Assembly (NCBI RefSeq): GCF_903944925.1
Contig: NZ_CAJATU010000132.1
Span: forward strand, 1-64,000
Length of the DNA stretch: 64,000 nt
Reading direction: 5' to 3'
DNA from: an uncultured Rhodopila sp.
GTDB taxonomy: Bacteria > Pseudomonadota > Alphaproteobacteria > Acetobacterales > Acetobacteraceae
Shown in pieces: positions 33,948 to 42,539 of this stretch. The translations under genes and the position numbers were made by a program. The notes under the pieces are model-generated. The model was given only the letters and a program-made list of their open reading frames with translations. It searched no databases and had not been told where the DNA came from. How positions within the stretch are numbered: position 1 is the stretch's first letter; each line of letters begins with the position of its first letter.

Positions 33948-35114
33948 GTGGATTTCGGTTTCACAGATAAACACCAGGAGATTCTCGCGGTGGTCGGCCG
34001 AATTGGCCGAGAGAATTTCCGCGACCGTGCGGCGCAATACGATGCCGGCACGCAGAGCCCGATCGAGAACATCCTCGATTTCCAGCGTGCCGGGCTGCTC
34101 AACCTGACGATCCGCGCCGAATATGGCGGCCAGGACAGCGGAGCCCTCGGCTCCGATCCGCTGCTGTATCTGCTGGCTGTGGAGGAGACGGCGCGGTATT
34201 GCCCGGGGACCGCGCAGAGTATGCATATCCACTACCACGCCACGCATTTGCTCGACCGTCTGGCCACGGCGGTACAACGCGAGAAATTCCTCCGCCCGGC
34301 GGTGGAGCGCGGCGCTCTGCTCAACGCCACCGGCAGCGAGCCGGGCCGGACGGCGCGCGGGCTTTACGGCCTGCTCACCACGGCGCGCAAGGTCAATGGC
34401 GGCTACATCGTCAACGGCGAGAAGAACTATGCCACCCTGGCCGATGTCGTCTCTTTCCACATCGTCAACGCCGTGCTGGACGGCACGCCCGCGCCGGAGG
34501 GTCATTTGGCACTGATCATCCCGCAGGACTCGCCGGGGCTGAGCATCGTCGAGGGATCATGGAACCCGCTCGGCATGCGGGCCGCCTACAGCCCGAACAT
34601 TCTGCTGAAGGACGTTTTCGTGCCGGACGAAAACCTGCTCGGTGAGCCCGGCATCATGCCACGCCAGCGCTGGCAGTCCCGCTTCCATCTCAGCTTCGCC
34701 GCACAGTATGTCGGCGCGAGCGAGGGGATTTTCGACTTCCTGACGGACTACCTGCCCCGGCGCGGCACCGCCGGCGACGCCTTCACCCAGTTGCGGCTGG
34801 GAGAAATACGCGTGGCGATCGATTCCGCGCGTTGGCTGGTCTACCGCGCCGCGTGGCTATGGCAACAGAAGCAGGAGACAGAGGCGGAACTCAACTCGAT
34901 GCTCGCCAAGTATCGCGCCATCGACGCCGCGGTAGAGGTGATGGACAAAGCGGTCCAAATCGCCGGTTCGAGCGCGCTGCACGCGGACTCCGTGCTGTCG
35001 CGGCTGGTGCGGGACCTGCGGGTGCAGACCCTGCACGAGAACCTCGACAAGACCGCCGCCACTATCGGCCGCGCTCATCTCGGCCAGAGCTACGACACGA
35101 CGGCACGGCTATAG
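33948..35114 (+). CDS. Acyl-CoA dehydrogenase-family flavoprotein
   Basis: 388 residues from GTG 33948, with AAGGAGG seven bases upstream (ATG 33942 is in frame but too close to it). Fold features: FGFTDKHQEILAVV start, YGGQDSGALG, LNATGSEPG, VNGEKNYATLADV, WNPLGMRAAYSPNILL, and a helical C-terminus with VMDKAVQIAGSSALHADSVL. It may oxidise an acyl-CoA or, like SfnB/DszC, act as a flavin monooxygenase; the ATGSEP motif in place of the usual T-E-P/xGSD signature leaves this open. It converges on the MmgE/PrpD gene with 11 bases between. Confidence 0.75.
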   Translation: MDFGFTDKHQEILAVVGRIGRENFRDRAAQYDAGTQSPIENILDFQRAGLLNLTIRAEYGGQDSGALGSDPLLYLLAVEETARYCPGTAQSMHIHYHATHLLDRLATAVQREKFLRPAVERGALLNATGSEPGRTARGLYGLLTTARKVNGGYIVNGEKNYATLADVVSFHIVNAVLDGTPAPEGHLALIIPQDSPGLSIVEGSWNPLGMRAAYSPNILLKDVFVPDENLLGEPGIMPRQRWQSRFHLSFAAQYVGASEGIFDFLTDYLPRRGTAGDAFTQLRLGEIRVAIDSARWLVYRAAWLWQQKQETEAELNSMLAKYRAIDAAVEVMDKAVQIAGSSALHADSVLSRLVRDLRVQTLHENLDKTAATIGRAHLGQSYDTTARL

Positions 35115-35125
35115 CGCGTGGCGGC

Positions 35126-36497
35126 CTACACGATCCCGTCGAAGAACGCCGCCATATCGGCCAGCGCGGCCACGCCATCGACCCGCGCCCGTAACAGGCG
35201 GCCCTGCTCGCCGGACAGCGGATAGACCCCGCGGGAGGTGACATCGGCGAATTTGGCGGCGTGCTCGTCCGCCGACAGCGGGGTTTCCCGCGTGCCGGGC
35301 AGGCGCCGGCAGGCCTGGCGCAGTATGCTGCCGTCGGTCAGGTGCAGCGCCACGGCGGCCGGACTCAGCCGGTCATCCGGCCCGCCGGACAGTTCCACCC
35401 GGCTGCGCGCGACCAGCGCCGCAATCACCGGATCGCGCACCGAATCCGCATCCAGTTCCGCCAGCCCAAGCCGCCCGCGCAGCAAGACGGAGGCGACATG
35501 GTATTGCACGCTGAACTGCGCCGCCACCTGCGGGTTGGGATCCGGTGAAAACGGCGAGCCGACAAGGGGGTTCATGTAGGGCGTGATGGTGATGACGATC
35601 CCGGCGATCTGCTCCGGCTGCACGGGCGTGCGCGCGATCAGCTCCAGCGCCGCCTGGCTCGCGGCGTGGCCGCAGGCGCAGGTCGGGAATTTCTTGAAGA
35701 TCACCTCGCCATGTTCGAACCGCTGCCCGAGTCCTTGCAGGGCGATGGCCGGATCGCCGTCCTCATACATCGCGTAGAATCCGTAACGCCCCTCGAAAGC
35801 GGCTTCCGGCCCGGTGATGCCGTCAGCGGCCAACTGCGCCGCCTGCACCCCGGCCTGGGCTGCGAACGCCGATTGCAGGCGCCTTGGTCAGGCTGCGTTC
35901 CACCATCGGCTGCTGCGTGCCGCCGACGAGGCTGAGCGCGATGCCCAGCGCATGCGCCGCCTGCCCCGCGTCGAGTCCAAGCAGCCGGGCGCAGGCCGCC
36001 GCCGTGCCGAAGACGCCATGGATGGAGCTGTAGAACCAGCCGGAATGCGCCGTCGTCGCGAGCGCCAGGCGGCAGGTGATGTCGTTGCCCAAAGTCAGGG
36101 CGGCGAGAAACGCCAGTCCGCTGGCATGTTGCTGCTGCGACACGGCGAACACCGCCGGCGAGACGACCGCATCGGCGTGCACTGCCGCGGCCTCGTGCAC
36201 CGTGTCGTAGTCCAGCGCCGCCGCCGCAACCCCGTTGACGAAGGCGGCGGTTTGCGCAGGCACGAACACCGGGCCGCCCCAAAGCTGCGCCTCGCCCCGC
36301 CCGCCGGTGGCAAGCGCCCGGACCCGCAGCTTCCCGACGCCGGGCGCATCCGTCCCGCCCCAGGCAACGCCGAGCGTATCGGCGAATATGGCGGCGGCGG
36401 CGGCCAGGGCACTGGCCGGTATATCCGCGGCGCGGGTCTCGACGGCGAATTCGGCGATGATCCGGCTCAATGCGGCGGGCTTGACGGTGGCGTTCAT
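35126..36497 (-). pseudogene. MmgE/PrpD-family protein broken by a one-base insertion
   Basis: From ATG 36497 the N-terminal half of an MmgE/PrpD (2-methylcitrate/cis-aconitate dehydratase-like) protein is clear: FADTLGVAWGG, AAFVNGVAAAALDYDTVHEA, HADAVVSPAVFA, GIALSLVGGTQQPMVERSLTK. At 35882-35883 one extra base shifts the frame. The correct continuation RLQSAFAAQAGVQAAQLA runs to TGA 35126 with FKKFPTCACGHAASQAALEL and AKFADVTSRG. Corrected length is about 456 residues, normal for the family. It is last in the nine-gene operon, overlapping the binding-protein gene. Mutation or sequencing error. Confidence 0.75.
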
Positions 36498-38044
36498 GCT
36501 GTCCAGCCTATTTGACGGAAGTTGAGGTAGCCGGTGCCCGGCCGTGGCGCCCACATCAGGCCCTGCCTGGCGGCGAAAATGTCATGCAGTTCGCTGATGA
36601 AGATCGCGGCCGCGTCGTCATGCAGGCGGCGGTTGATCTCGCGGAACAGCGCGCCGCGTTCGCCCGGACCGGAGACCGGGATCACCTTCTGGATCAGCGC
36701 CTCGACCTCGGGATTGTCATAGTCGCACCAGGTGCCGGCGCGGGCGAACACGCCGCCGACGGGGTGGATCGGATCGAAGATGGCGTTCGCCATCTGCATC
36801 ACACCGAGCGGGCCGGCCTTGTGCGTGTTGTTGAGCTGCGCCCAGGTGGCATAGTCGTAGCGCTGGATGCGGATGCGCACGCCGATCTGGGCCCAGTAGC
36901 CGGCGGCGGCTTCGGCGATCTCGATCGGATGGTCGCTGCCGATGATCAGCCTTGCCTCGAACCCGTCCGGATAACCGGCGTTTTGCAGCAGTTGCCGGGC
37001 TTTGTCGGGGTCGTAGGGATAGGGTTGCAGCGCCGGATCGCTGCCATAGGGGTAGTAGCGCGAGATCATGCCGGCCAGCTTCTCTCCCGCGCCGTGCAGC
37101 ACGGTGTCGATGATCGCCTGCGTATCCATGCCGTAGCTCAGCGCCCGCCGCACCTCGCGCTTGAAGGTCGGCAGCCCGGGCTTGTCGGCATCGATATGGA
37201 TCAGCAGCGGCGAACCGAGCGGATTTGCCACGGCGAACAGCCCGGGCGTCTCGCGCAGGGTGGCCAAATCCTGGAACGGCACGCCGGCCACCAGATCCAC
37301 CTCACCGGTCAACAGGGCGGCGGTGCGACTGCCGGCTTCCGGAATCACCTTGAAGACCAGCCGCTTCACCTGCGGCTTCTCGCCCCAGTAATCCTCGAAC
37401 CGCTCGAGTTCGAGATAATCCATGCGAAAACTGCGCACCCGGTAAGGGCCGAGCGAGACCGGGGAGCGGGCGAAGAACGAAGCAGCCGGCTGGCTCGATC
37501 CATAGTCGCGCGGCACCACGGGCAGGTAGCCGGCGATCTTGTTGGGAAACGCGCCGTCGCGCTGTTTGAGGCGGAAAATGACCGTGGCCGGATCGGGGGT
37601 CTCGATTGACGCCACGACCGGCGCGAGCTGCGGCCGGCGGGTGCTCTTGCTGGCCGGGTCGAGGATGTGGTCGAGCGAGAACCGAACGTCGTCGGAGCTC
37701 AGCACGCCACCGGTGTGGAAGCGCACGCCGGGGCGAAGCGTATACGTGTAGCTCAGCCCGTCTTCCGAGACGGCAACGGTGGTCGCCAGGCGCGGCACAA
37801 GCTGGCCCCGGGCGTCGAAGCCATACAGCGTGTCGTAGATTTGCAGCACATACCGGTTCGAATCGCTGGTGATCGCCACCAGGGCGTCAAGGTTGGAGAA
37901 ATCGCGTTCCAAGGCGATGACCACGGTGTCGCGATCGACGGCGGGCCCGGGGCCTCCGGCCGCTGCCGCAGGCCGGCGGGTCAGCACTCCGGTGCCGGCC
38001 AGACCGGTCAGGGCTGCGCGGCGGGTAAGAAGCTGCTGGATCAT
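36494..38044 (-). CDS. Dpp/Opp-type ABC substrate-binding protein (SBP family 5)
   Basis: 516 residues with a twin-arginine-like start (LTRRAALTGLAG). Family-5 features: LERDFSNLDALVAIT, GLSYTYTLRPGVRFHTGG, SLGPYRVRSF, LELERFEDYWGEKP, EVRRALSYGMD, ISRYYPYGSDPALQPYPYDP and AARQGLMWAP. It is paralogous to the binding protein at 42540-44096, so one importer has two receptors. It lies between the SDR gene and MmgE/PrpD with ATGA overlaps on both sides. Peptides, nickel complexes or glutathione-like molecules are known ligands of this family; here unknown. Confidence 0.85.
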   Translation of the reverse strand: MIQQLLTRRAALTGLAGTGVLTRRPAAAAGGPGPAVDRDTVVIALERDFSNLDALVAITSDSNRYVLQIYDTLYGFDARGQLVPRLATTVAVSEDGLSYTYTLRPGVRFHTGGVLSSDDVRFSLDHILDPASKSTRRPQLAPVVASIETPDPATVIFRLKQRDGAFPNKIAGYLPVVPRDYGSSQPAASFFARSPVSLGPYRVRSFRMDYLELERFEDYWGEKPQVKRLVFKVIPEAGSRTAALLTGEVDLVAGVPFQDLATLRETPGLFAVANPLGSPLLIHIDADKPGLPTFKREVRRALSYGMDTQAIIDTVLHGAGEKLAGMISRYYPYGSDPALQPYPYDPDKARQLLQNAGYPDGFEARLIIGSDHPIEIAEAAAGYWAQIGVRIRIQRYDYATWAQLNNTHKAGPLGVMQMANAIFDPIHPVGGVFARAGTWCDYDNPEVEALIQKVIPVSGPGERGALFREINRRLHDDAAAIFISELHDIFAARQGLMWAPRPGTGYLNFRQIGWTA

Positions 38045-38793
38045 GGCTGGCCTCGCCTGACCGGTTCAGCCGCCGGCGGGGCGGCGCCGTCTACCGTGAT
38101 CGTGGTGCCCGAGATATGCGCCGCGGCGGGAGACAGCAGGAAGGCGATGGTTTGTGCCACGTCCTCCGGCCGCCCCGGCCCGGGATCTGACGGCTGCCCC
38201 GCGGAGGCGGCACGCAGCGCCTCCCAGCGCGGCGAGACGATCGGCCCGGGTGCGACGGTGTTGATGCGGATACCGCGCGGCGTATAGGCGCGGGCGAGGC
38301 CGAGGGCGAGCAGGTCGAGCGCCGCATTCGCGGTGCCGCCCGGCAGATGCACGGGGTTCGGATGCCGCCCGCCGCGGCCGGAGAGCAGCACGATGCTGCC
38401 GTCGCGGCGCTTCAGCATGTCCGGCAGCACGGCCCGTATTGCGCGCACCGCCCCCAACTGCTTGGTTTCGAACACGTCTCGCCAGGTCTCGTCATCCAAC
38501 TCCAGGATATCGCCAAACAGCGGCAGGGTTGTGGAGACCACGAGGAAGTCGATCCGCCCGAACCGGCCGATCACCAGTGCTGCCGCCGCGTTGACCGAGG
38601 CGGTTGAGGTAATGTCGAGCGGCACCGCGAGCGCCTCCGGGCCGATTTCGGCTGCGATGGCTTCCGGATGGCGCGACGAAAGCGCCAGCTCCGCGCCAGC
38701 CGCCGTCAGCACCTTTGCTGCCGACTGACCAAGCGCACCAGAGGCGCCAATGATCCAGCCGGCCTTTCCGGCGAAGGTGCGGGCATCCCTCAT
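38041..38793 (-). CDS. Short-chain dehydrogenase/reductase-fold protein lacking the usual catalytic pair
   Basis: 250 residues from ATG 38793. The nucleotide loop is IIGASGALGQ near residue 15, with LSSRHPE, VPLDIT, GRIDFLVV and INTVAPGPI following; the end SGTTITVDG is classic SDR. The catalytic YxxxK would fall at the segment PVHLPGGTANAAL, where Pro and Ala occupy the Tyr and Lys positions. A GGxANAAL variant occurs in some SDR subgroups. It may be a non-canonical reductase or a structural protein. It overlaps the genes on both sides by four bases in the Dpp-type operon. Confidence 0.75.
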   Translation of the reverse strand: MRDARTFAGKAGWIIGASGALGQSAAKVLTAAGAELALSSRHPEAIAAEIGPEALAVPLDITSTASVNAAAALVIGRFGRIDFLVVSTTLPLFGDILELDDETWRDVFETKQLGAVRAIRAVLPDMLKRRDGSIVLLSGRGGRHPNPVHLPGGTANAALDLLALGLARAYTPRGIRINTVAPGPIVSPRWEALRAASAGQPSDPGPGRPEDVAQTIAFLLSPAAAHISGTTITVDGAAPPAAEPVRRGQP

Positions 38794-39761
38794 GCGGCGG
38801 TTTCCTGTGCAGAGTCCGCCAGATGGCAGGCAGCGAGGTGGGTGCCGGAGATGCGCCGCAGCGCGGGCGGCGTGCTGTGGCACTCGCTGACGGCCTGCGG
38901 GCAGCGCGGATGGAACGGACAGCCGGAAGGCGGTGCCAGCGGCGAAGGCATTTCACCCTGGATCGCCTCCACCTCGCCGCCCGGTTCGGCGGCTGCGATC
39001 AGTGACCTTGTGTAGGGATGCCGCGGCGTCCGGATGACCGCGTTGCGGTCGCCGGCCTCGACCACCTGGCCGAGATACAGCACGGCGATATGCGTGCTGA
39101 GGTGCGCCACCACCGCCAGGTCGTGCGAGATCAGCAGGTAGGTCAGGCCCAGCCTGTCCTGCAGGTCCTGCAACAGGTTGATAACCTGCGCCTGCACCGA
39201 CATGTCGAGCGCCGAAACCGGTTCGTCGAGGATCAGCACGCGCGGCGAGATCGAAAGCGCACGGGCAATGGCCACACGCTGGCGCTGGCCACCGCTCAAC
39301 GCGACGGGCAGGCTTGTGGCCAGGGCGGCCGACAAGCCTACGAGTTCGAGCAGCTCCCTCACCCGCGCGGCGATCTCCGCCCGGCTGCCCTGGCGCTGGA
39401 TGTGCAGCGGCTCGCCGACAGTCTCGGCCACGGTCATCCGCGGGTTCAGCGCGCCGTAGGGATCTTGCAGCACCGGTTGCAGGGTTCGCCACAGCCAGGC
39501 GTCCGCGGCCCGTGGCAGGCCGGCGCGCACGTCCCGGCCGTCGATGCTGATTGTCCCGGCATCGGCATTTTCGGCGCCCATGACCAGCCGCGCGAGGGTG
39601 GACTTGCCGGAGCCGGATTCGCCAACCAGTCCCAGCGTGGTCCCGGCCTCGATCTGCAACGACACACCGCGCAGCGCCGCGAGTTCGCGGCGGCGCGAGA
39701 ACAAGGAGGTGCGGACCGGATAGGTCTTGGACACCGCCTCGATGTGTATCCGGGCGCTCAT
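38790..39761 (-). CDS. DppF-like ABC transporter ATPase
   Basis: 323 residues from ATG 39761. Walker A GESGSGKST, Q-loop VLQDPYGALNPRMTV, signature LSGGQRQRVAIARAL, Walker B VLILDEPVSALD, and the C-terminal oligopeptide-ATPase Cys motif PFHPRCPQAVSEC that is usual in DppF/OppF. It pairs with the DppD-like ATPase upstream and energises import by the DppBC-like permeases. ATGA overlaps on both sides. Confidence 0.9.
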   Translation of the reverse strand: MSARIHIEAVSKTYPVRTSLFSRRRELAALRGVSLQIEAGTTLGLVGESGSGKSTLARLVMGAENADAGTISIDGRDVRAGLPRAADAWLWRTLQPVLQDPYGALNPRMTVAETVGEPLHIQRQGSRAEIAARVRELLELVGLSAALATSLPVALSGGQRQRVAIARALSISPRVLILDEPVSALDMSVQAQVINLLQDLQDRLGLTYLLISHDLAVVAHLSTHIAVLYLGQVVEAGDRNAVIRTPRHPYTRSLIAAAEPGGEVEAIQGEMPSPLAPPSGCPFHPRCPQAVSECHSTPPALRRISGTHLAACHLADSAQETAA

Positions 39762-40741
39762 GCCGCCGCTTCCGCCGGGGGACGCGCGAAGGGTTTGCGG
39801 CAGGCGGCGGCGCGCTGCTCGCCGAGGTCCAGCAGATCCATGCGGCCCTGGCGGCACCCCGCGTCGGCCACGTCGCAGCGCGGCGCGAAGGCGCAGCCCG
39901 TCGCGATACTGCCCGGCGACGGCGGCTGGCCCGCGATCGTGGCGAGCCGGCGGCGGCCATCCAGGCGCGGCGTCGCACCGATCAGGCCGCGCGTGTAGGG
40001 ATGCGCCGGGTTTGCGAAAATCGCCTCCACCGGGCCGCGTTCGACGATCCGCCCGGCATACATCACCGCGACGTCGTCGCAGAACCGGGCGACCATCGGC
40101 AGGTCATGGGTGACCAGGATCAGCGCCATGCGGCGCTCCCGGCGGATGTCGCCGAGCAGGCGGAGGACCTGCAAGCGGATCGTCGCATCCAGCGCCGTTG
40201 TCGGCTCATCGGCGATCAGCAGGTCGGGCGCGCAGGCGATGTTCATCGCGATCGCCACGCGCTGGCGCATCCCGCCACTGAACTGGTGCGCATAGGCCGA
40301 TACACGCTGCTCGGGGGTCGGGATGCGCACCGCGCGCAGGGCCTCGACCGCCAGCTTCCACAAAGCCGTCCGCCCGCGGACACCGCGATGCACCGCAAAC
40401 GCCTCGCCGATCTGGTCACCGATGCGCATCAGGGGATTGAGGGAGGAGAGCGGGTTCTGCAGGACCATGCCGATGCGTCCGCCGCGCAATCTGCGCATTT
40501 CGGTATCCGTCAGCGCGGTGAGTTCCTGCCCGTCGAGCCGGATGCGGCCGTCCCGGATGTGCAGCCCCTCCGGCAGCAGGCGCAGCAGCGCGAGGCAGGC
40601 GAGCGTCTTGCCCGCGCCGGATTCGCCGACGAGTCCGAGCGCCTTGCCGCGATCGAGTTCCAGGCTGATGCCATCCACCAGAGCGGGCGCATGCGGCCCG
40701 GCGGCGATGCGCAGAGCCTCGACGTGCAGCAGCGGGCTCAT
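39758..40741 (-). CDS. DppD-like ABC transporter ATPase
   Basis: 327 residues from ATG 40741. Walker A GESGAGKT, Q-loop VLQNPLSSLNPLMRI, signature FSGGMRQRVAIAMNI, Walker B LLIADEPTTALD, switch LVTHDLPM and C-terminal CAFAPRCDVADAGC. The order B-C-D-F with binding proteins at both ends makes a complete family-5 importer. The start overlaps the DppC-like stop by four bases. Confidence 0.9.
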   Translation of the reverse strand: MSPLLHVEALRIAAGPHAPALVDGISLELDRGKALGLVGESGAGKTLACLALLRLLPEGLHIRDGRIRLDGQELTALTDTEMRRLRGGRIGMVLQNPLSSLNPLMRIGDQIGEAFAVHRGVRGRTALWKLAVEALRAVRIPTPEQRVSAYAHQFSGGMRQRVAIAMNIACAPDLLIADEPTTALDATIRLQVLRLLGDIRRERRMALILVTHDLPMVARFCDDVAVMYAGRIVERGPVEAIFANPAHPYTRGLIGATPRLDGRRRLATIAGQPPSPGSIATGCAFAPRCDVADAGCRQGRMDLLDLGEQRAAACRKPFARPPAEAAA

Positions 40742-41607
40742 TCCGCGCGCTCCGTGCCGGCCGTTGTCGCCAGCGCATCGCCGATCAGGTTGGAGGCGAG
40801 CACGGTCAGCATCAAAACCGACCCGGGCAGGATCGCGGTCCACCAGGCGCGATCCAGATAGCCGCGCCCGTCGGCGATCATCCCGCCCCAGGAGGGCGTC
40901 GGCGGCTGCACGCCAAGGCCGAGAAACGACAGCGTGGCTTCCAGCGTGACGATCAGGCCGATGTCGAGGGTGAGCAGAACGAAGAACGTGCTGCGCAGGT
41001 TGGGCGCGATGTGGCGCAGGATGATGCGCAGCCGCGAGGCGCCGGCCATGCGGGCGAGCAGGACGAAGTCGCGCTGGCTCAGGCTTTGTGCCTCCGCACG
41101 GATCACACGGGCGAAGCGGGGCCAGTTGGTCAGCGTCAGGACCAGCACGACGTTGGCGGTTCCGGACCCGAACACGCCCACCAGCAGGATAGCAAGGATC
41201 ACCGCCGGAAGCGCATACTGCACCTCGGCAAGGCGCATGACGGCCATGTCGAAGATGCCTCCGAGATAGGCCGCCGCGATGCCCATGAACATGCCGCCCA
41301 GCCCGGCCAGCACGACGGTCGAAGCGGCGATCGTCAGCGAAACGCGGCCGCCATACAGCGTTCGGGTGAGCACGTCGCGGCCAAGCTGGTCGGTGCCGAA
41401 CCAGTGCAGCATGGAAGGCGGCTGCAGCGTTGCCCTCAGAGCGATCGTATTGGGCGCGTAGGGCGAAAGAAGCGGCGCCAGCACGCTGGCCAGCACGATG
41501 ATCGCGAGCAACGTCACGCCCGCCCACAGCGCCAGACCGCGCCGCGACGGCAGGCGAACCCGCCTGCGCCGGGGCGGAGGTTGGTTACTGACAACAGGCG
41601 TCGCCAC
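40738..41607 (-). CDS. DppC-like ABC transporter permease
   Basis: 289 residues from GTG 41607, ten bases after the DppB-like stop. An Arg-rich N-terminus (PPRRRRVRLPSRRG) leads into the first helix; about six helices follow. HWFGTDQLGRDVLTRTLYG is the DppC/OppC hallmark near residue 80, and the EAA loop is VLLARMAGASRLRIILRHIAP. Inner-membrane half of the Dpp-type importer. Confidence 0.85.
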   Translation of the reverse strand: MATPVVSNQPPPRRRRVRLPSRRGLALWAGVTLLAIIVLASVLAPLLSPYAPNTIALRATLQPPSMLHWFGTDQLGRDVLTRTLYGGRVSLTIAASTVVLAGLGGMFMGIAAAYLGGIFDMAVMRLAEVQYALPAVILAILLVGVFGSGTANVVLVLTLTNWPRFARVIRAEAQSLSQRDFVLLARMAGASRLRIILRHIAPNLRSTFFVLLTLDIGLIVTLEATLSFLGLGVQPPTPSWGGMIADGRGYLDRAWWTAILPGSVLMLTVLASNLIGDALATTAGTERAE

Positions 41608-41617
41608 GGTGAGGCCG

Positions 41618-42538
41618 TCAGGAGCCAAGGCGGATTCTCGGATCGAGTGCCGCGCACAGAATGTCCGTGCACAGGTTGATGGCGATGAACAGCACCGCTG
41701 CCACCACCACCCCGGCCTGCACCACCGTGTAATCAAGCTGCGAGATCGCATCGACGATCAGCTTGCCGAAACCCGGCCAGGCAAACACCGCCTCGATGGA
41801 GACCGCGCTGCCAAGCAGAATCCCGAACTGCGAACTGGTAAACGTAATGATCGGCAGCGCCGCGTTGCGCAGCGCATGGCGCAGCAGCACCGCCCTGTCG
41901 GATACCCCCTTGATGCGCGCCGTCAGCATGTAGTCCGACCGCAAAGCCTCGCCGACGCTGGCGCGCGTCAGGCGCAGCAGGCCGGCGGCCGGGTACCAGC
42001 TCAGCGCGAAGGCCGGCATAACCAGATGCGTCACATCGCCATAGCCGCCCGTCGGCAAAAGCCGCCAGTTCACCGAGAGCAGGCGGATCAGCAGCAGCCC
42101 GACAAAGAACGGCGGTCCGGATTGGCCAAGCACCGCGAAGACCCGCCCCGTCCGGTCCGCCCAGCCGTCGGGCCGATATGCGGCGAGCAACCCCCATGGC
42201 ACCCCCAGCGCCACGGCCATCAGCATGGCGGCGCCTGCGAGCATCAGGCTCGGCGGCAGCATCGAGATCACCAAAGGCAGCGCCGGCTGCCGATAGGAGA
42301 AGCTCTCCCCCATGTCGCCGCGCAGAAGATCGAACAGAAAGGTTGCGTATTGGACCACCATCGGCCGGTCGAGGCCGAGTTCCTGGCGCAGCAAGGCGCG
42401 ATCGTCGTCGGTGGCCTCCGGCGGCAGCATCAGGTGGGTCGGATCGCCAACGAGGCGGATCAGGATGAAGATCACCAGGCTGGCGAGCAGGATGGTGGCC
42501 ACACTGCCGGCGAGGCGGCGCAACAGGAAACCTCCCAT
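41618..42538 (-). CDS. DppB-like ABC transporter permease
   Basis: 306 residues starting MGGFLLRRLAGSVATILLAS, the usual DppB/OppB first helix. GDMGESFSYRQP and the EAA-type DYMLTARIKGVSDRAVLLRH are visible, and it ends near GVVVAAVLFIAINLCTDILC. It follows the binding-protein gene by one base. Together with DppC it forms the membrane channel. Confidence 0.9.
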   Translation of the reverse strand: MGGFLLRRLAGSVATILLASLVIFILIRLVGDPTHLMLPPEATDDDRALLRQELGLDRPMVVQYATFLFDLLRGDMGESFSYRQPALPLVISMLPPSLMLAGAAMLMAVALGVPWGLLAAYRPDGWADRTGRVFAVLGQSGPPFFVGLLLIRLLSVNWRLLPTGGYGDVTHLVMPAFALSWYPAAGLLRLTRASVGEALRSDYMLTARIKGVSDRAVLLRHALRNAALPIITFTSSQFGILLGSAVSIEAVFAWPGFGKLIVDAISQLDYTVVQAGVVVAAVLFIAINLCTDILCAALDPRIRLGS

Positions 42539-42539
42539 C

